In this document: one piece after another, positions 34,918-44,139 of the stretch
How positions within the stretch are numbered: the stretch's first letter is position 1
How the letters are laid out: each line of letters begins with the position of its first letter
NCBI RefSeq assembly: GCF_000316575.1
Contig: NC_019682.1
Coordinates: forward strand, 3,780,001-3,844,000
DNA length: 64,000 nucleotides
Source: Calothrix sp. PCC 7507
GTDB taxonomy: Bacteria > Cyanobacteriota > Cyanobacteriia > Cyanobacteriales > Nostocaceae
Direction: 5' to 3'
Program-made: the position numbers and the translations under genes
Notes under the pieces: generated by a model
Databases searched by the model: none
What the model saw: the letters and a program-made list of their open reading frames with translations, nothing else
What the model was told of the DNA's origin: nothing

Positions 34918-35139
34918 AACATAGATATTCAAACACAACTAAATCAGATAAATGTAAAACAGCAAGTTTTTGATCATCTTTTTACCACTAAAAGCATCAG
35001 ATTAAGTTTGGCGATCGCCCGTCAAATTGTATTAAAAAAACATTGTAGAATGATCGAAGTCAACTCAATCCTAGGTGCAGGGACTGAGTTTGTGATTACA
35101 CTCCCAGTCAAAGCCACAACTGTAGTGCTATTTGCCTAG
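34918..35139 (+). pseudogene. Histidine kinase C-terminal (HATPase) relic
   Basis: The frame reads QVFDHLFTTK, SLAIARQIVLKKH and VNSILGAGTEFVITLPV, the end of a PAS/HisKA/HATPase kinase. The PVGxGTGLG loop (G2 box) that normally sits between FTTK and LAIARQI is missing. No start, phospho-His box or N-box is present. It is the tail of a lost sensor kinase gene, and its stop overlaps the next gene's stop. Confidence 0.75.
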
Positions 35140-35807
35140 TGAGTAACTCCCGTAGTGGTTCTAATGACTTTGGCTGGTACACCTACCGCTACAGAGTTAG
35201 GAGGAATATCTTTTGTCACAACTGCACCAGCCCCAATAACACTAGATTTACCAATGGTAACTCCGTCTAAAACCTTAACTCCTGTCCCTAGCCAACAATT
35301 GTCTTCAATAGTAATTCCTTCATAACTCATTCCATACTCTCTGTGATTATTCGCATAAATACCTGTCTGAGAAGCAATTAAGCAACGACGACCAATTTTG
35401 ACATTACCAGCACCTGCAATACAAACATAGGGACCCAAAAAAGACTCATCTCCAATTTCGATTGAGCAGTTCTCACCAGATGCGTTAATGTCAACACCCC
35501 GCTCGATACAAATATTACTTCCCAAACGCAGCCGACTTTTTGGCCAATTAAAAGTCAATCGCACATCTCGAAGAATTTTGACATCATTGCCGATTTCTAT
35601 AGCATAACCGCCCAGGATTTCTACTCCTTCTTGAACATATAGTGCTTCGCCCATACGAGCCAAAATCCATCTATATGTCAATCTTCGCAATAAAGTACCT
35701 AATGGACGGGGTATACCACCAAATATATTGGTGATTATGAGTTCTCTAGCACGTTGTAAAGCCAAAGAATTTGTTTGATGAGTTGTAGACGCTATTGCTA
35801 TTTTCAT
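35136..35807 (-). CDS. Left-handed beta-helix acyltransferase, paralogue 3
   Basis: A 223-residue hexapeptide-repeat acetyltransferase (LbH fold; e.g. [20 protein letters not shown], then [12 protein letters not shown]). The loop [11 protein letters not shown] carries a His in the place of the usual catalytic His of maltose/xenobiotic acetyltransferase relatives. It probably transfers an acyl group from acyl-CoA to a sugar or similar. It is one of three homologues in a row on this strand. Their clustering suggests polysaccharide or lipid-sugar modification, but no glycosyltransferase is adjacent. Confidence 0.85.
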   Translation of the reverse strand: MKIAIASTTHQTNSLALQRARELIITNIFGGIPRPLGTLLRRLTYRWILARMGEALYVQEGVEILGGYAIEIGNDVKILRDVRLTFNWPKSRLRLGSNICIERGVDINASGENCSIEIGDESFLGPYVCIAGAGNVKIGRRCLIASQTGIYANNHREYGMSYEGITIEDNCWLGTGVKVLDGVTIGKSSVIGAGAVVTKDIPPNSVAVGVPAKVIRTTTGVTH

Positions 35808-36000
35808 GTTTGATTATTTATCCGTATTAAATTAAGTATGTAAATTCTAGATTTGATTCCTGAAATCACTTGTGTGGAGAGGGGCAGGAGAGAAGAAAGG
35901 TAGAGGTGTCATGAGGCGTTTTAAAAATTAAATAGTAGTTCTATATGACTACTAAAAAAATGGCATAATCACCTATTTTTGCCAGAAAACAGTTCATCAA

Positions 36001-36591
36001 CTAAAGCCTGAGAAGTAAACCTTTATCTGCAGTTACTCTAGAGAAAGGAGGGATATTCTGAGTTACAATAACTCCAGCACTAATAATGCTGTTTCTACCG
36101 ATAGTAACACCATCTAATACTTTCACTCCATACCCTAAACAACAGTCATCCTCAATGATAATTCCCTGACAATTAATACCTCGTTCTCGCATGAACTTTA
36201 TCATATCTATAAAGTTATAATTGTTGGCATATATCCCTGACTGGGCTGAAATTAAACAACGTTTGCCAATGCTGATATTTCCAGGACCAGAAAAACAAAC
36301 GCCAGATCCAATAAAAGTATCTTGACCAATTTCAATACAAGTATTGTCTAGTAAACTCATGCTAACATTACGCTCGATAACAACTCCATTCTGTAAATAG
36401 ATATGATTGTTTTCATACCCTCTCCCCTGTATATTTAAACCGTAACAAATGTACGAAGCATTCCAAATTTCAACATAAGTATCATGAACAAATCCAACGG
36501 CATTTTTAATATAAACTGTGCTACCTAACTGGGTAAAAATATTACGACATAGCATGTTTATTACTTTTGCCCCTAAAATCTTTTTTAGCAT
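36001..36591 (-). CDS. Left-handed beta-helix acyltransferase, paralogue 2 (His-to-Tyr variant)
   Basis: A 196-residue LbH protein that overlaps the upstream paralogue by seven bases, so it is coupled to it. Hexapeptide coils run from about residue 30 to the end (LDGVTIGRNSIISAGVIVTQ). The loop GIYANNYNFID has Tyr where paralogues 1 and 3 have His (NNHNF, NNHRE). If that His is the catalytic base, this copy is inactive or altered and may act as a partner in a mixed trimer. The C-terminal RVTADKGLLLRL differs from the VGVPAKVI ending of its sisters. Confidence 0.8.
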   Translation of the reverse strand: MLKKILGAKVINMLCRNIFTQLGSTVYIKNAVGFVHDTYVEIWNASYICYGLNIQGRGYENNHIYLQNGVVIERNVSMSLLDNTCIEIGQDTFIGSGVCFSGPGNISIGKRCLISAQSGIYANNYNFIDMIKFMRERGINCQGIIIEDDCCLGYGVKVLDGVTIGRNSIISAGVIVTQNIPPFSRVTADKGLLLRL

Positions 36592-37292
36592 ATTTCTGTA
36601 GATTTAAGCTGAATAAGTTCCTTGCCATCACGGTTTTTAATTACTCGTGCAGGGATACCCACAGCTACCGAAAATGGAGAAATGTCTTTAGTCACAACAG
36701 CCCCAGCACCAATCACACTACCTCTACCAATGGTTACACCATCTAATACTTTCACCCCATGTCCTAGCCAACAGTCATCTTCAATTACGATCCCCTTACG
36801 AGTAATACCTTGGTCTTTAATTAGCTCCTTCGGATCTGCAAAGTTATGATTATTGGCGTATATTCCAGTGTGAGCAGCAATTAAACAGTGTTTGCCAATT
36901 TTGATATCTCCAGGGCCAGCAATACAAACGCTAGGTCCAATAAAAGTATCTTGATCGATATCGATACAAGTGTTGTTTAGTGCCCCTATCACAACGTTAC
37001 GCTCAATGACAACTCCATTTTCTAGATTGATTCTATTGTTTTCGTGTCCTTTTCCATCGATACGAACACCTTTGAAAATATAAACCCCATTCCCAATTTC
37101 AATAGAATCAGTACTAATAAACTCAACGCCATCTTGAATATAAACTGAGCTACCTATCTGGGCAAAAATAGTCCGATATAGTAAACTACGTAACTTTACG
37201 CCCCCAAAAATTGTTGGAACATCACCCAAAAATGTAGTCAACAAAAGTTGTTGAAACCGCTTAATTTTTGAAAAATATTTCCAGTTATTCAT
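36585..37292 (-). CDS. Left-handed beta-helix acyltransferase, paralogue 1
   Basis: A 235-residue LbH acyltransferase, first gene of the tandem trio. The loop GIYANNHNFAD has the candidate catalytic His, and the tail VTKDISPFSVAVGIPARVI is standard. It is close to paralogue 2 through most of its length, so the pair arose by tandem duplication. The long AT-rich region upstream (37.3-38.2 kb) should hold the promoter. Confidence 0.85.
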   Translation of the reverse strand: MNNWKYFSKIKRFQQLLLTTFLGDVPTIFGGVKLRSLLYRTIFAQIGSSVYIQDGVEFISTDSIEIGNGVYIFKGVRIDGKGHENNRINLENGVVIERNVVIGALNNTCIDIDQDTFIGPSVCIAGPGDIKIGKHCLIAAHTGIYANNHNFADPKELIKDQGITRKGIVIEDDCWLGHGVKVLDGVTIGRGSVIGAGAVVTKDISPFSVAVGIPARVIKNRDGKELIQLKSTEIC

Positions 37293-38259
37293 GGCTCTAT
37301 TATTCCCAGCTAAATTGTGAACTTAGAGATTTGTGGAATCGTGAAATACCTAAGTAAAGATATCCTGTATTTGAGTCTTCCTATGTACCATTTATAATTT
37401 CCATATCTGCATTTTGAGATTGCAGATTACTGAAAAATAAGATGGCTAATATCAAGTTTTTCAAATGTTTGAAAAACCTAATGTAAGCTCTAAGGTTAGG
37501 AACTATTAAATACAGGTACTATTTAATTGTTAGATGAAATAGCTATACAAGAACTGCTGTATCTGTTTACAAGCAAATTCCGTAGTTACAGAAATTTACC
37601 AATTTCCGGGTAATGCTGTATTATTTAGTACTTGTACGAGTTGGAAATTAAAGAAAATACTTTTTGATGTTCGGAACTGCTTAATACTGGAGCATAATGC
37701 TTTACAACAACATCAAACACCTAAATTTAGATGCAGATTCGTTAGCAACTTTATAAGCTACCAAGATTTAGATATTCAGTCATCAAATACCCAAGTATTT
37801 ATTTCACTTCAATTACATCTGTTTAGGCTATTCCACAGTTGGAGCCAAATTTCCTCACTGCCACCAAGATGCAATTGTTGAATTTTTCATCAAATTTCCA
37901 AGCAAATACAAGGGCACTGAATTAGGGGGGAGTATCTCCAACTTCAGCCATCACATTGAAGTTCACCATCGGAGCAAACAAATAAACACTTCCCCGATTA
38001 CTATAACGGCTTCCTTGCAGCCAGTTTTTGGAGTCTGCTGCTGTTATCATCATTACGTACACAGAGAATTTACATAGTCACTAAAGTGCCTTGACAGTGA
38101 CACAAGTAGTGTGCTTCTACTATCCTAGAAGAGAGTGACACAATTATTATCAAGAAACAGTAAAGTTTAAAGGGAAAATATAAAGATTTTCAAATAACTG
38201 TGATAACTGTTTACTGATTTAAGAATGCGATCGCCCCGCAACATTATCTGGAGAGCAAC
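37293..38259. other. Long intergenic region, ~970 bp
   Basis: AT-rich, without a recognised gene apart from the small frame at 37922-38053. GCGATCGCC and TAACTGT heptamers lie at 38199-38235, just before the acyltransferase gene. It separates two divergent transcription units. Confidence 0.5.
37922..38053 (-). CDS. Small ORF, 43 residues, unknown or gene tail
   Basis: The ATG-to-TAA frame reads MMITAADSKNWLQGSRYSNR, then GSVYLFAPMVNFNVMAEVGD and TPP. The mix of Trp, Tyr, Phe and Gly looks like a genuine beta-rich domain tail. No ribosome site is visible and no family was recognised. It may be a fragment. Confidence 0.25.
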   Translation of the reverse strand: MMITAADSKNWLQGSRYSNRGSVYLFAPMVNFNVMAEVGDTPP

Positions 38260-39651
38260 TTGCCTAAATCGATCCAATCTATTCAACCACCGCTAAAATT
38301 TATTCCCTTCCGTTTTAACCCCCTGGTACTCCAGATTACCCGGTGGCTAGTGCCCTTCTTTCTCAGGGTTCGGACTCGTCCTTGGCTACCAGCAGGGATT
38401 TTGCGAATCGAAGCCAAGAATGCTGAGGTCTTAGCCCAACTATATCAACAATTCCAATCTGGCAAAATTCGCTTGTTGCTGGCATGTCGCCACCCAGAAG
38501 TAGATGACTCTCTTTGTATGTTATACATGCTTTCCCGCGTTGTCCCACGGGTTGCACGTCAACAAGGCATTCCCTTACAACACCCAACCCACGCCCACTT
38601 TCTCTACGACCGGGGTATGACCCTGTGGGCGGGAAACTCACTTGGTTGGTTTTTCTCCCGCATCGGCGGCGTTCCTGTTCGTCGAGGTAAGCGACTAGAT
38701 AGACAGGCTATCCAAACAGCACGGGAATTATTTGTCAATAGTACAATGCCGATAGCGATCGCTCCCGAAGGCGGTACAAATGGTCACAGCGGCATTGTTA
38801 GCCCCTTAGAACCCGGTACCGCCCAAATGGGGTTTTGGTGTGTAGAAGACTTACTGAAAGCCAATCGCCCTGAGACAGTTTTCATTGTGCCGATCGCTAT
38901 TCAATATCGCTATGTTCAGCCACCTTGGGCAAAACTAAACTGGCTGATGAGTAAATTAGAGGCTGATAGCGGTTTACCTGTGCAGTCAATTAGCAATTCT
39001 CTAATTGACGGGCGAGAAGAAATTTACCATCAACGCTTGTGTCGACTGGCTGAACATCTGATGACTGAGATGGAAGAGTTTTATCGCCGTTTCTATCACC
39101 AAAATCTCCCAGATATTCCCAATCAGGAAATAATTGACCGACTCCACCGCTTACTGGAAACAGCTTTACAAGTTGCGGAGCAATATTTTAGTCTGCAATC
39201 ACAAGGAAGTTTTATTGACCGCTGTCGTCGTTTAGAAGAAGCTGGCTGGAGTTACATTTACCGGGAAGATGTGGCTGATATTGATGCTTTACCACCCTTA
39301 AAACGCGGCCTTGCAGATTGGGTTGCAGAAGAAGCAGATTTAAGGATGCGGCATATGCGACTGGTAGAAACTTTTGTTGCTGTCACCGTCAACTATATCA
39401 AAGAAAAACCAACTGCTGAAAGGTTCGCGGAAACAACACTGCTGATATTTGATATGATGTCCCGAGTTGGTGGTGGTATACTACCAGCACGTCCTCAGTT
39501 GGGTTGGAGAGAAGCACAAATCACTGTCGGTGAGCCAATTTCAATTAATGAGCGCTGGTCAATTTATCAGGCTAGCCGTCAGGATTCTAGGCAAGCTGTA
39601 AGTGATTTGACGCAAGACTTGAAAGTGGCTTTGGAGAAGTTAATTACCTGA
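38260..39651 (+). CDS. PlsC-like 1-acyl-glycerophosphate acyltransferase family protein
   Basis: A 463-residue acyltransferase-domain protein. The catalytic HxxxxD box is in ACRHPEVDDSLCML and the glycerophosphate box is APEGGTNGHSG (in place of FPEGTR). Family PlsC proteins are ~250 residues; the extra C-terminal half (from ~250) is helical and specific to cyanobacteria as far as I know. It starts at a TTG with GGAGAG six bases upstream. It probably acylates a lysolipid or related acceptor at the membrane. Single gene. Confidence 0.78.
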   Translation: MPKSIQSIQPPLKFIPFRFNPLVLQITRWLVPFFLRVRTRPWLPAGILRIEAKNAEVLAQLYQQFQSGKIRLLLACRHPEVDDSLCMLYMLSRVVPRVARQQGIPLQHPTHAHFLYDRGMTLWAGNSLGWFFSRIGGVPVRRGKRLDRQAIQTARELFVNSTMPIAIAPEGGTNGHSGIVSPLEPGTAQMGFWCVEDLLKANRPETVFIVPIAIQYRYVQPPWAKLNWLMSKLEADSGLPVQSISNSLIDGREEIYHQRLCRLAEHLMTEMEEFYRRFYHQNLPDIPNQEIIDRLHRLLETALQVAEQYFSLQSQGSFIDRCRRLEEAGWSYIYREDVADIDALPPLKRGLADWVAEEADLRMRHMRLVETFVAVTVNYIKEKPTAERFAETTLLIFDMMSRVGGGILPARPQLGWREAQITVGEPISINERWSIYQASRQDSRQAVSDLTQDLKVALEKLIT

Positions 39652-39654
39652 TGG

Positions 39655-39690
39655 TCAGTTATCAGTTATCAGTTATCAGTTATCAGTTAC
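39655..39690. repeat. STRR heptamer array (GTTATCA)
   Basis: Four or five GTTATCA units directly after the acyltransferase stop codon. Confidence 0.85.
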
Positions 39691-39805
39691 TTGTCGTAAC
39701 TTGTGCCGACTTGTACTGAGCGGAGCCGAAGTAGCGGAGTCGAGGTAGCGCAGACGCAGTATTCAGTTGCCCTACAGATGACAAATGACCAATGACAAAA
39801 ATTTG

Positions 39806-40039
39806 CTAATCTTCTAACTCTATATCACTGTCGTCGTCATCATTATCGTAAGGAAGATCATCAAGATCGATCATTTCTGAGATTTCTTCTGTTTGATTGA
39901 GATACTCAGATTCTATAGGTTCACGTGCTATTAAGCGACCATTTGCCTTAAGCCATTCTAAGAGAATAAATTCATTACTGGAACGAATTACAGTAGCCCG
40001 CTGATTGCGGGGTTCTTCACGCAAAGGACCTTGAGGCAT
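39806..40039 (-). CDS. DUF3134 family protein
   Basis: A 77-residue cyanobacterial DUF3134 protein. The N-terminal MPQGPLREEPRNQRATVI is followed by EFILLEWLKANGRLIARE and a very acidic tail (DLDDLPYDNDDDDSDIELED). Function is unknown; the acidic tail suggests binding to a basic partner. Single gene. Confidence 0.85.
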   Translation of the reverse strand: MPQGPLREEPRNQRATVIRSSNEFILLEWLKANGRLIAREPIESEYLNQTEEISEMIDLDDLPYDNDDDDSDIELED

Positions 40040-40670
40040 AAAAAACTCACTTTGGATTAGAGAAAACGAGAGTGGTCTAAAAGTTTGAGTATTTGTATAT
40101 TCGCTGTTGTCTGCCTAGTTTAGACGAGCTACTTAGCAGGTAGCCCTGGAGCATTCTTCTCACAGAACGCTTTTCTGACGCGCGTAACTCTCAGTTACTG
40201 CAACTTATCTAAACTGGCATCTTCTGGTGACATTGGCTACAATGCCAGTACAGTTTCCCCCGTCAGATGTGACGAAGTAGTGTGTTCGAGCGGCAAGAAA
40301 GTTGATGCTGAGTGAGCATGGATTGCTTGAAGCTTACGGTTGTAGCCTTTGTTGATAATCTTTTGTCAGGTGAATCTTCGCTATAATTTGCTTCGTCAAT
40401 GGAGCTTGCATTTAAAAACCCTGACAAGTTAATCGTTCTTTCAGTCTAAACTATCTTGACAAAAAAATATTAGTTTTTATAAAATATAGCACTTTTATTT
40501 GTTAAGCAGTTTTTCAGGGAGTTTTAGGTAATTTTCTGGTCTTTTGAAACTATGAATGATAATTACTTAGGCTGGTATGTTTAACATTAAGATTTTTTGT
40601 GAGGGCGATCGCTCTGTTTGAAAGTTGTGAGAATTATTCTTCCCCTGGTTCCACCAGGGAAAGAGCGAAA
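40040..40670. other. Intergenic region, ~630 bp
   Basis: No protein gene is seen. ACTGGCAT (about 40213) and ATGCCAGT (about 40245) form an 8-bp stem with a ~24-base loop. A TATAAT box lies near 40382. A small RNA is possible but not shown. HIP1 at 40604. Confidence 0.4.
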
Positions 40671-41279
40671 CTAAATGGCTACTAAATTTCCCCAACCCAC
40701 ATAAGGCAATTTCGCAGCTGTTGACCGAACTTGGTCAGCATTAGCTACTAACTGACCGCAAGCATCCCAAGTCCCAGAAATAAATGTGCTTCTAGTCCCT
40801 TCACCAATCACAACCGGAGTGGTGAAGTCACCAATTTGCACTTGCAAGGTTTCGAGATTCACTGTCACATCCACTTGAGGATTAGCAGCTATTAACTCCT
40901 GCAGTTTTTTGATATTGGTTACATCAGCGGTAACGCAAGGTATACCCATCGCTACGCAGTTACCAAAAAAGATTTCTGCGAAACTTTCACCAATCAGGGC
41001 TTGAATTCCCCATTTTGCTAAGGCTTGGGGTGCATGTTCTCGTGATGAACCACAACCAAAATTACGATTGACTACCAACACTTTTGCCCCTTGGTATTGG
41101 GATTGGTCAAAGGGATGTTCACCTTTTAATGCTTTCCGGTCATCAATGAATGCACCTTCGCCCAAGCCGTCAAAGGTTACAGCTTTCAAATAGCGAGCTG
41201 GGATGATCCGGTCTGTATCTATGTCATTACCCACTAAGGGTACACCACGTCCAGAAACTGTTTTAACTTCACTCACCAT
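40671..41279 (-). CDS. leuD: 3-isopropylmalate dehydratase small subunit
   Basis: A 202-residue LeuD with [15 protein letters not shown] and [17 protein letters not shown], the substrate-binding swivel domain of the aconitase superfamily. With LeuC it isomerises 2-isopropylmalate to 3-isopropylmalate in leucine synthesis. It follows leuC by 94 bases on the same strand. Confidence 0.97.
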   Translation of the reverse strand: MVSEVKTVSGRGVPLVGNDIDTDRIIPARYLKAVTFDGLGEGAFIDDRKALKGEHPFDQSQYQGAKVLVVNRNFGCGSSREHAPQALAKWGIQALIGESFAEIFFGNCVAMGIPCVTADVTNIKKLQELIAANPQVDVTVNLETLQVQIGDFTTPVVIGEGTRSTFISGTWDACGQLVANADQVRSTAAKLPYVGWGNLVAI

Positions 41280-41373
41280 AAACTTTATCTATTATTTCAA
41301 TGACAGCCTGTTGAAAAAGAGATGAGGGAGATGAGAAATAACTTACGCAGTCCCCAGTCCCCAATCCCCAAAA

Positions 41374-42777
41374 TTACAGCAACTCACGCACGTCAGAAAC
41401 TTCACCTTTAATCGCTGCAGTTGCAACCATCGCCGGACTCATCAACAATGTGCGACCGGAGGATGAACCCTGTCTACCTTTAAAGTTGCGGTTTGAGGAG
41501 GAGGCGCTGATTTGTCTTCCTTGGAGTTTGTCGGGGTTCATGGCTAGACACATGGAACATCCAGGTTCACGCCATTCAAATCCAGCTGTTTGGAAGATTT
41601 TATCCAGTCCTTCGGCTTCTGCTGCTTTTTTGACTCGTTCGGAACCCGGAACTACAAAGGCTTTGACTCCTGCAGCTACATGGCGACCCTGGGCAATTTT
41701 CGCGGCTTCTCGTAAGTCACTGATACGTCCGTTGGTGCAGCTACCAATAAAGCAGACATCGATTTTTGTGCCTTTGATGGGTTGACCGGGGAGTACATCC
41801 ATGTATCGGTAAGCTTCTTCGGCAATAAATCGGTCTTCTTCGGGTAGTTCTTCTGGTTTGGGTACAAATTGGTTGACACCGATACCTTGACCAGGAGTGA
41901 TCCCCCAGGTGACAGTGGGCGATATATCAGCAGCGTCAAATACGACGATATCGTCATATTCTGCGTTAGTATTGCTTTTGATAGATTCCCACCAAGCCAC
42001 AGCTTTTTCCCAATCTGCGTCCTTGGGGGCAAAGTCTCTACCCTTGAGATAGTCGTAGGTGACTTGGTCGGGATTGACGTAACCGCATCTAGCACCACCT
42101 TCTATGGCCATGTTGCAAACGGTCATCCGTTCTTCCATGTTCATATTTTCAAAGGTTGTACCTGCAAATTCGTAGGCGTAACCTACACCGCCTTTGACCC
42201 CAAGAGTACGGATGATATGGAGGATGACATCTTTGGCGTAGACTCCGGGTTTGAGGCTGCCATTTACTTCAATTTTGCGGACTTTTAGTTTAGCAAGGGC
42301 GAGGGTTTGGGAGGCGAGAACATCCCGGACTTGACTTGTACCAATACCAAAGGCGATCGCCCCAAATGCACCATGACTCGAAGTGTGGCTATCTCCACAG
42401 GCTATAGTTAGTCCTGGCTGGGTAAGTCCCAATTCTGGGGCGATGACGTGGACTATACCCTGACTGCCAGAACCAATGTTATAAAAGGTGATGTTATTTT
42501 CCTGACAGTTCTGCTCTAGTGCCTCAATCATTTCCTCTGCCAAGGTATCAACAAAGGGACGTGCTTGATTTTCTGTGGGCACAATATGATCGACTGTCGC
42601 CACAGTCCGCTCTGGAAACATCACCTTTAGACCCCGCTCTCTTAGCATGGCAAAGGCCTGGGGACTGGTGACTTCATGAATTAGATGTAGCCCAATAAAT
42701 AGTTGCGTTAGTCCTGAAGGAAGTGTACCAACGGTATGTAAGTCCCAAACTTTGTCAAACAGGGTACCTTTGCTCAT
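41374..42777 (-). CDS. leuC: 3-isopropylmalate dehydratase large subunit
   Basis: A 467-residue LeuC. The 4Fe-4S ligands are Cys in [14 protein letters not shown] and the pair in [15 protein letters not shown]. The N-terminal [18 protein letters not shown] is standard. It makes the catalytic half of the isomerase with LeuD. It is the first gene of a leuC-leuD operon; other leu genes are elsewhere. Confidence 0.97.
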   Translation of the reverse strand: MSKGTLFDKVWDLHTVGTLPSGLTQLFIGLHLIHEVTSPQAFAMLRERGLKVMFPERTVATVDHIVPTENQARPFVDTLAEEMIEALEQNCQENNITFYNIGSGSQGIVHVIAPELGLTQPGLTIACGDSHTSSHGAFGAIAFGIGTSQVRDVLASQTLALAKLKVRKIEVNGSLKPGVYAKDVILHIIRTLGVKGGVGYAYEFAGTTFENMNMEERMTVCNMAIEGGARCGYVNPDQVTYDYLKGRDFAPKDADWEKAVAWWESIKSNTNAEYDDIVVFDAADISPTVTWGITPGQGIGVNQFVPKPEELPEEDRFIAEEAYRYMDVLPGQPIKGTKIDVCFIGSCTNGRISDLREAAKIAQGRHVAAGVKAFVVPGSERVKKAAEAEGLDKIFQTAGFEWREPGCSMCLAMNPDKLQGRQISASSSNRNFKGRQGSSSGRTLLMSPAMVATAAIKGEVSDVRELL

Positions 42778-43046
42778 ACTTCAATCAATTTTTAAGGAGT
42801 CGGACTTTTTATGCTACCAAAAAAGAGTCGGTCTTTTCCGAGATCACTTGATTTTATCGCCGGAAGCAGATTGCTCGTCATGTCTTTATCTCACGCAGAG
42901 GCGCAAAGGAAGAAGAGAAGAGGTGATAACCGCGCTAAAGGTTCTCTACGAGAGGCTACGCCAACGCTTGGTGATTTTTAGAAGTGCGTAGACAGATTGT
43001 GGGTAACAGGAAAGCGTTATGTGCTAATGCTAGACTAAATGCAACG

Positions 43047-43250
43047 ATGAGACAAGAGCAGATGGTTTCCAGCGTTGGAACTACTGATACCATTAAAAGC
43101 TTAAACGATTTACAGACTCTCTGTAATTTAACTCAAGCTGATAGCGATCGCTTTTTCTATGAGTGGATTGACGAATTACCCGAACTCAACCAACAACAAC
43201 AGGCGGGTGTTGCTCGGATTAAGCAGCGTTATGACTACCATCGAGTTGAT
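43047..43250 (+). pseudogene. Truncated cyanobacterial 'restriction endonuclease-like' gene, 5' part
   Basis: The frame from ATG 43047 reads SLNDLQTLCNLTQADSDRFF, WIDELPELNQQQQAGVARIK and QRYDYHR, the N-terminal domain I recall from a common cyanobacterial endonuclease-related family. Homology stops just after YHR (43244). The remaining codons to 43313 are antisense of a methyltransferase gene. It was cut by a deletion. Confidence 0.6.
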
Positions 43251-43737
43251 GGTCTACTGTATTTAATAGCCATACTTCTACAAAATATCCGAGATTCTCA
43301 AAAGTTTCTTTAATAATATCTATTACTTTTATGCCTTCAAAATTTTTGCGTGAAAGCAACCCTTTAACATTCTCCATTACAAAAGCTTTGGGTTCTAGAA
43401 AAGATATCCATTGAGCAAAGTTAATGAATAAACTATTTCTAGGGTCTTTAGGATCTTTTTGTGCTGGACCAGCAATACTAAAGCCTTGACATGGAGGTCC
43501 ACCAATAACAATATCAGGCTTTAACAGACAAATATCCTTGACGCTACTTGCAGTATTAAAATTACGTAGATCGTGTTGAATAACTGTCATACTAGGACGG
43601 TTATGGCGTAGGGTATCGCAAGCCCAGGCATCGATTTTAACAGATAGAGGAACAGAGAAACCTGCCATCTCAAAACCCAAACCAAAGCCGCCAGCCCCAG
43701 CAAACAAATCAATAGTAATAGGTTGTGCTGTCAGCAT
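43250..43737 (-). pseudogene. DNA (cytosine-5) methyltransferase, N-terminal half only
   Basis: The 172-codon frame (stop at 43219) holds motif I DLFAGAGGFGLGFEMAGF, catalytic motif IV GGPPCQGFSIAG and the ENV motif (VMENVKGLLS). It ends after FEVWLLNT-like residues, where full enzymes continue with DYGVPQxR, motifs VIII-X and the target-recognition domain. The usual length is ~350-450. Without those parts it should be inactive. The break joins it tail to tail with the truncated gene on the plus strand. Confidence 0.85.
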
Positions 43738-43793
43738 AGACTTTTAATGTGGTTACTAATCCAGATTATCTTCTAAACACTCTAGTACAGGTC

Positions 43794-43913
43794 GGCGGAA
43801 ATGAGCATACCATTGTAGTGCGAGCATCTTGCTCGCGTTTGTCTGCGAGCAAGATACTCGCACTACTCTAGATTATCAAAATGAATTTATAAAATGGTAT
43901 GGTTATTTACGCC
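43794..43913. mobile_element. 120-bp MITE with 21-bp inverted ends
   Basis: GGCGGAAATGAGCATACCAT at the left returns inverted as GGCGTAAATAACCATACCAT at the right. The core is a hairpin, GTGCGAGCATCTTGCTCGC against GCGAGCAAGATACTCGCAC. No coding capacity. Confidence 0.8.
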
Positions 43914-44047
43914 ATGCAGTAATAGGATGATATGCTTGTAGTGCTTTGTCAATCTACTACACAGTTATTCTGGTCAATATATCTTGGCTATAAGTAATTT
44001 TTAGTATTATTAATGGCTAACAAAAACTAATAAAAAAGAAAGGGAAA

Positions 44048-44085
44048 TAAAAAAATTGCCTTGTGATTTCTAAATCACAAGGCAA
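44048..44085 (-). terminator. Intrinsic terminator of the pnt operon
   Basis: On the minus strand TTGCCTTGTGATT pairs with AATCACAAGGCAA around a TAG-type loop and is followed by TTTTTTTATTT. It lies 55 bases past the pntB stop. Confidence 0.9.
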
Positions 44086-44139
44086 GCTAACTCTCTAAAT
44101 GATTTCTTTAATCCGCGCTCTCTGCGCCTTCGCGGTTCG

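Noticed and set aside
40140-40400. Small regulatory RNA gene
   Set aside because: Only one 8-bp stem and a TATAAT box are visible, with no terminator, which is too little to call a gene.
42984-43313. Complete 109-residue gene
   Set aside because: Its last third is the antisense of a truncated methyltransferase, so the frame is a fusion product of a deletion.
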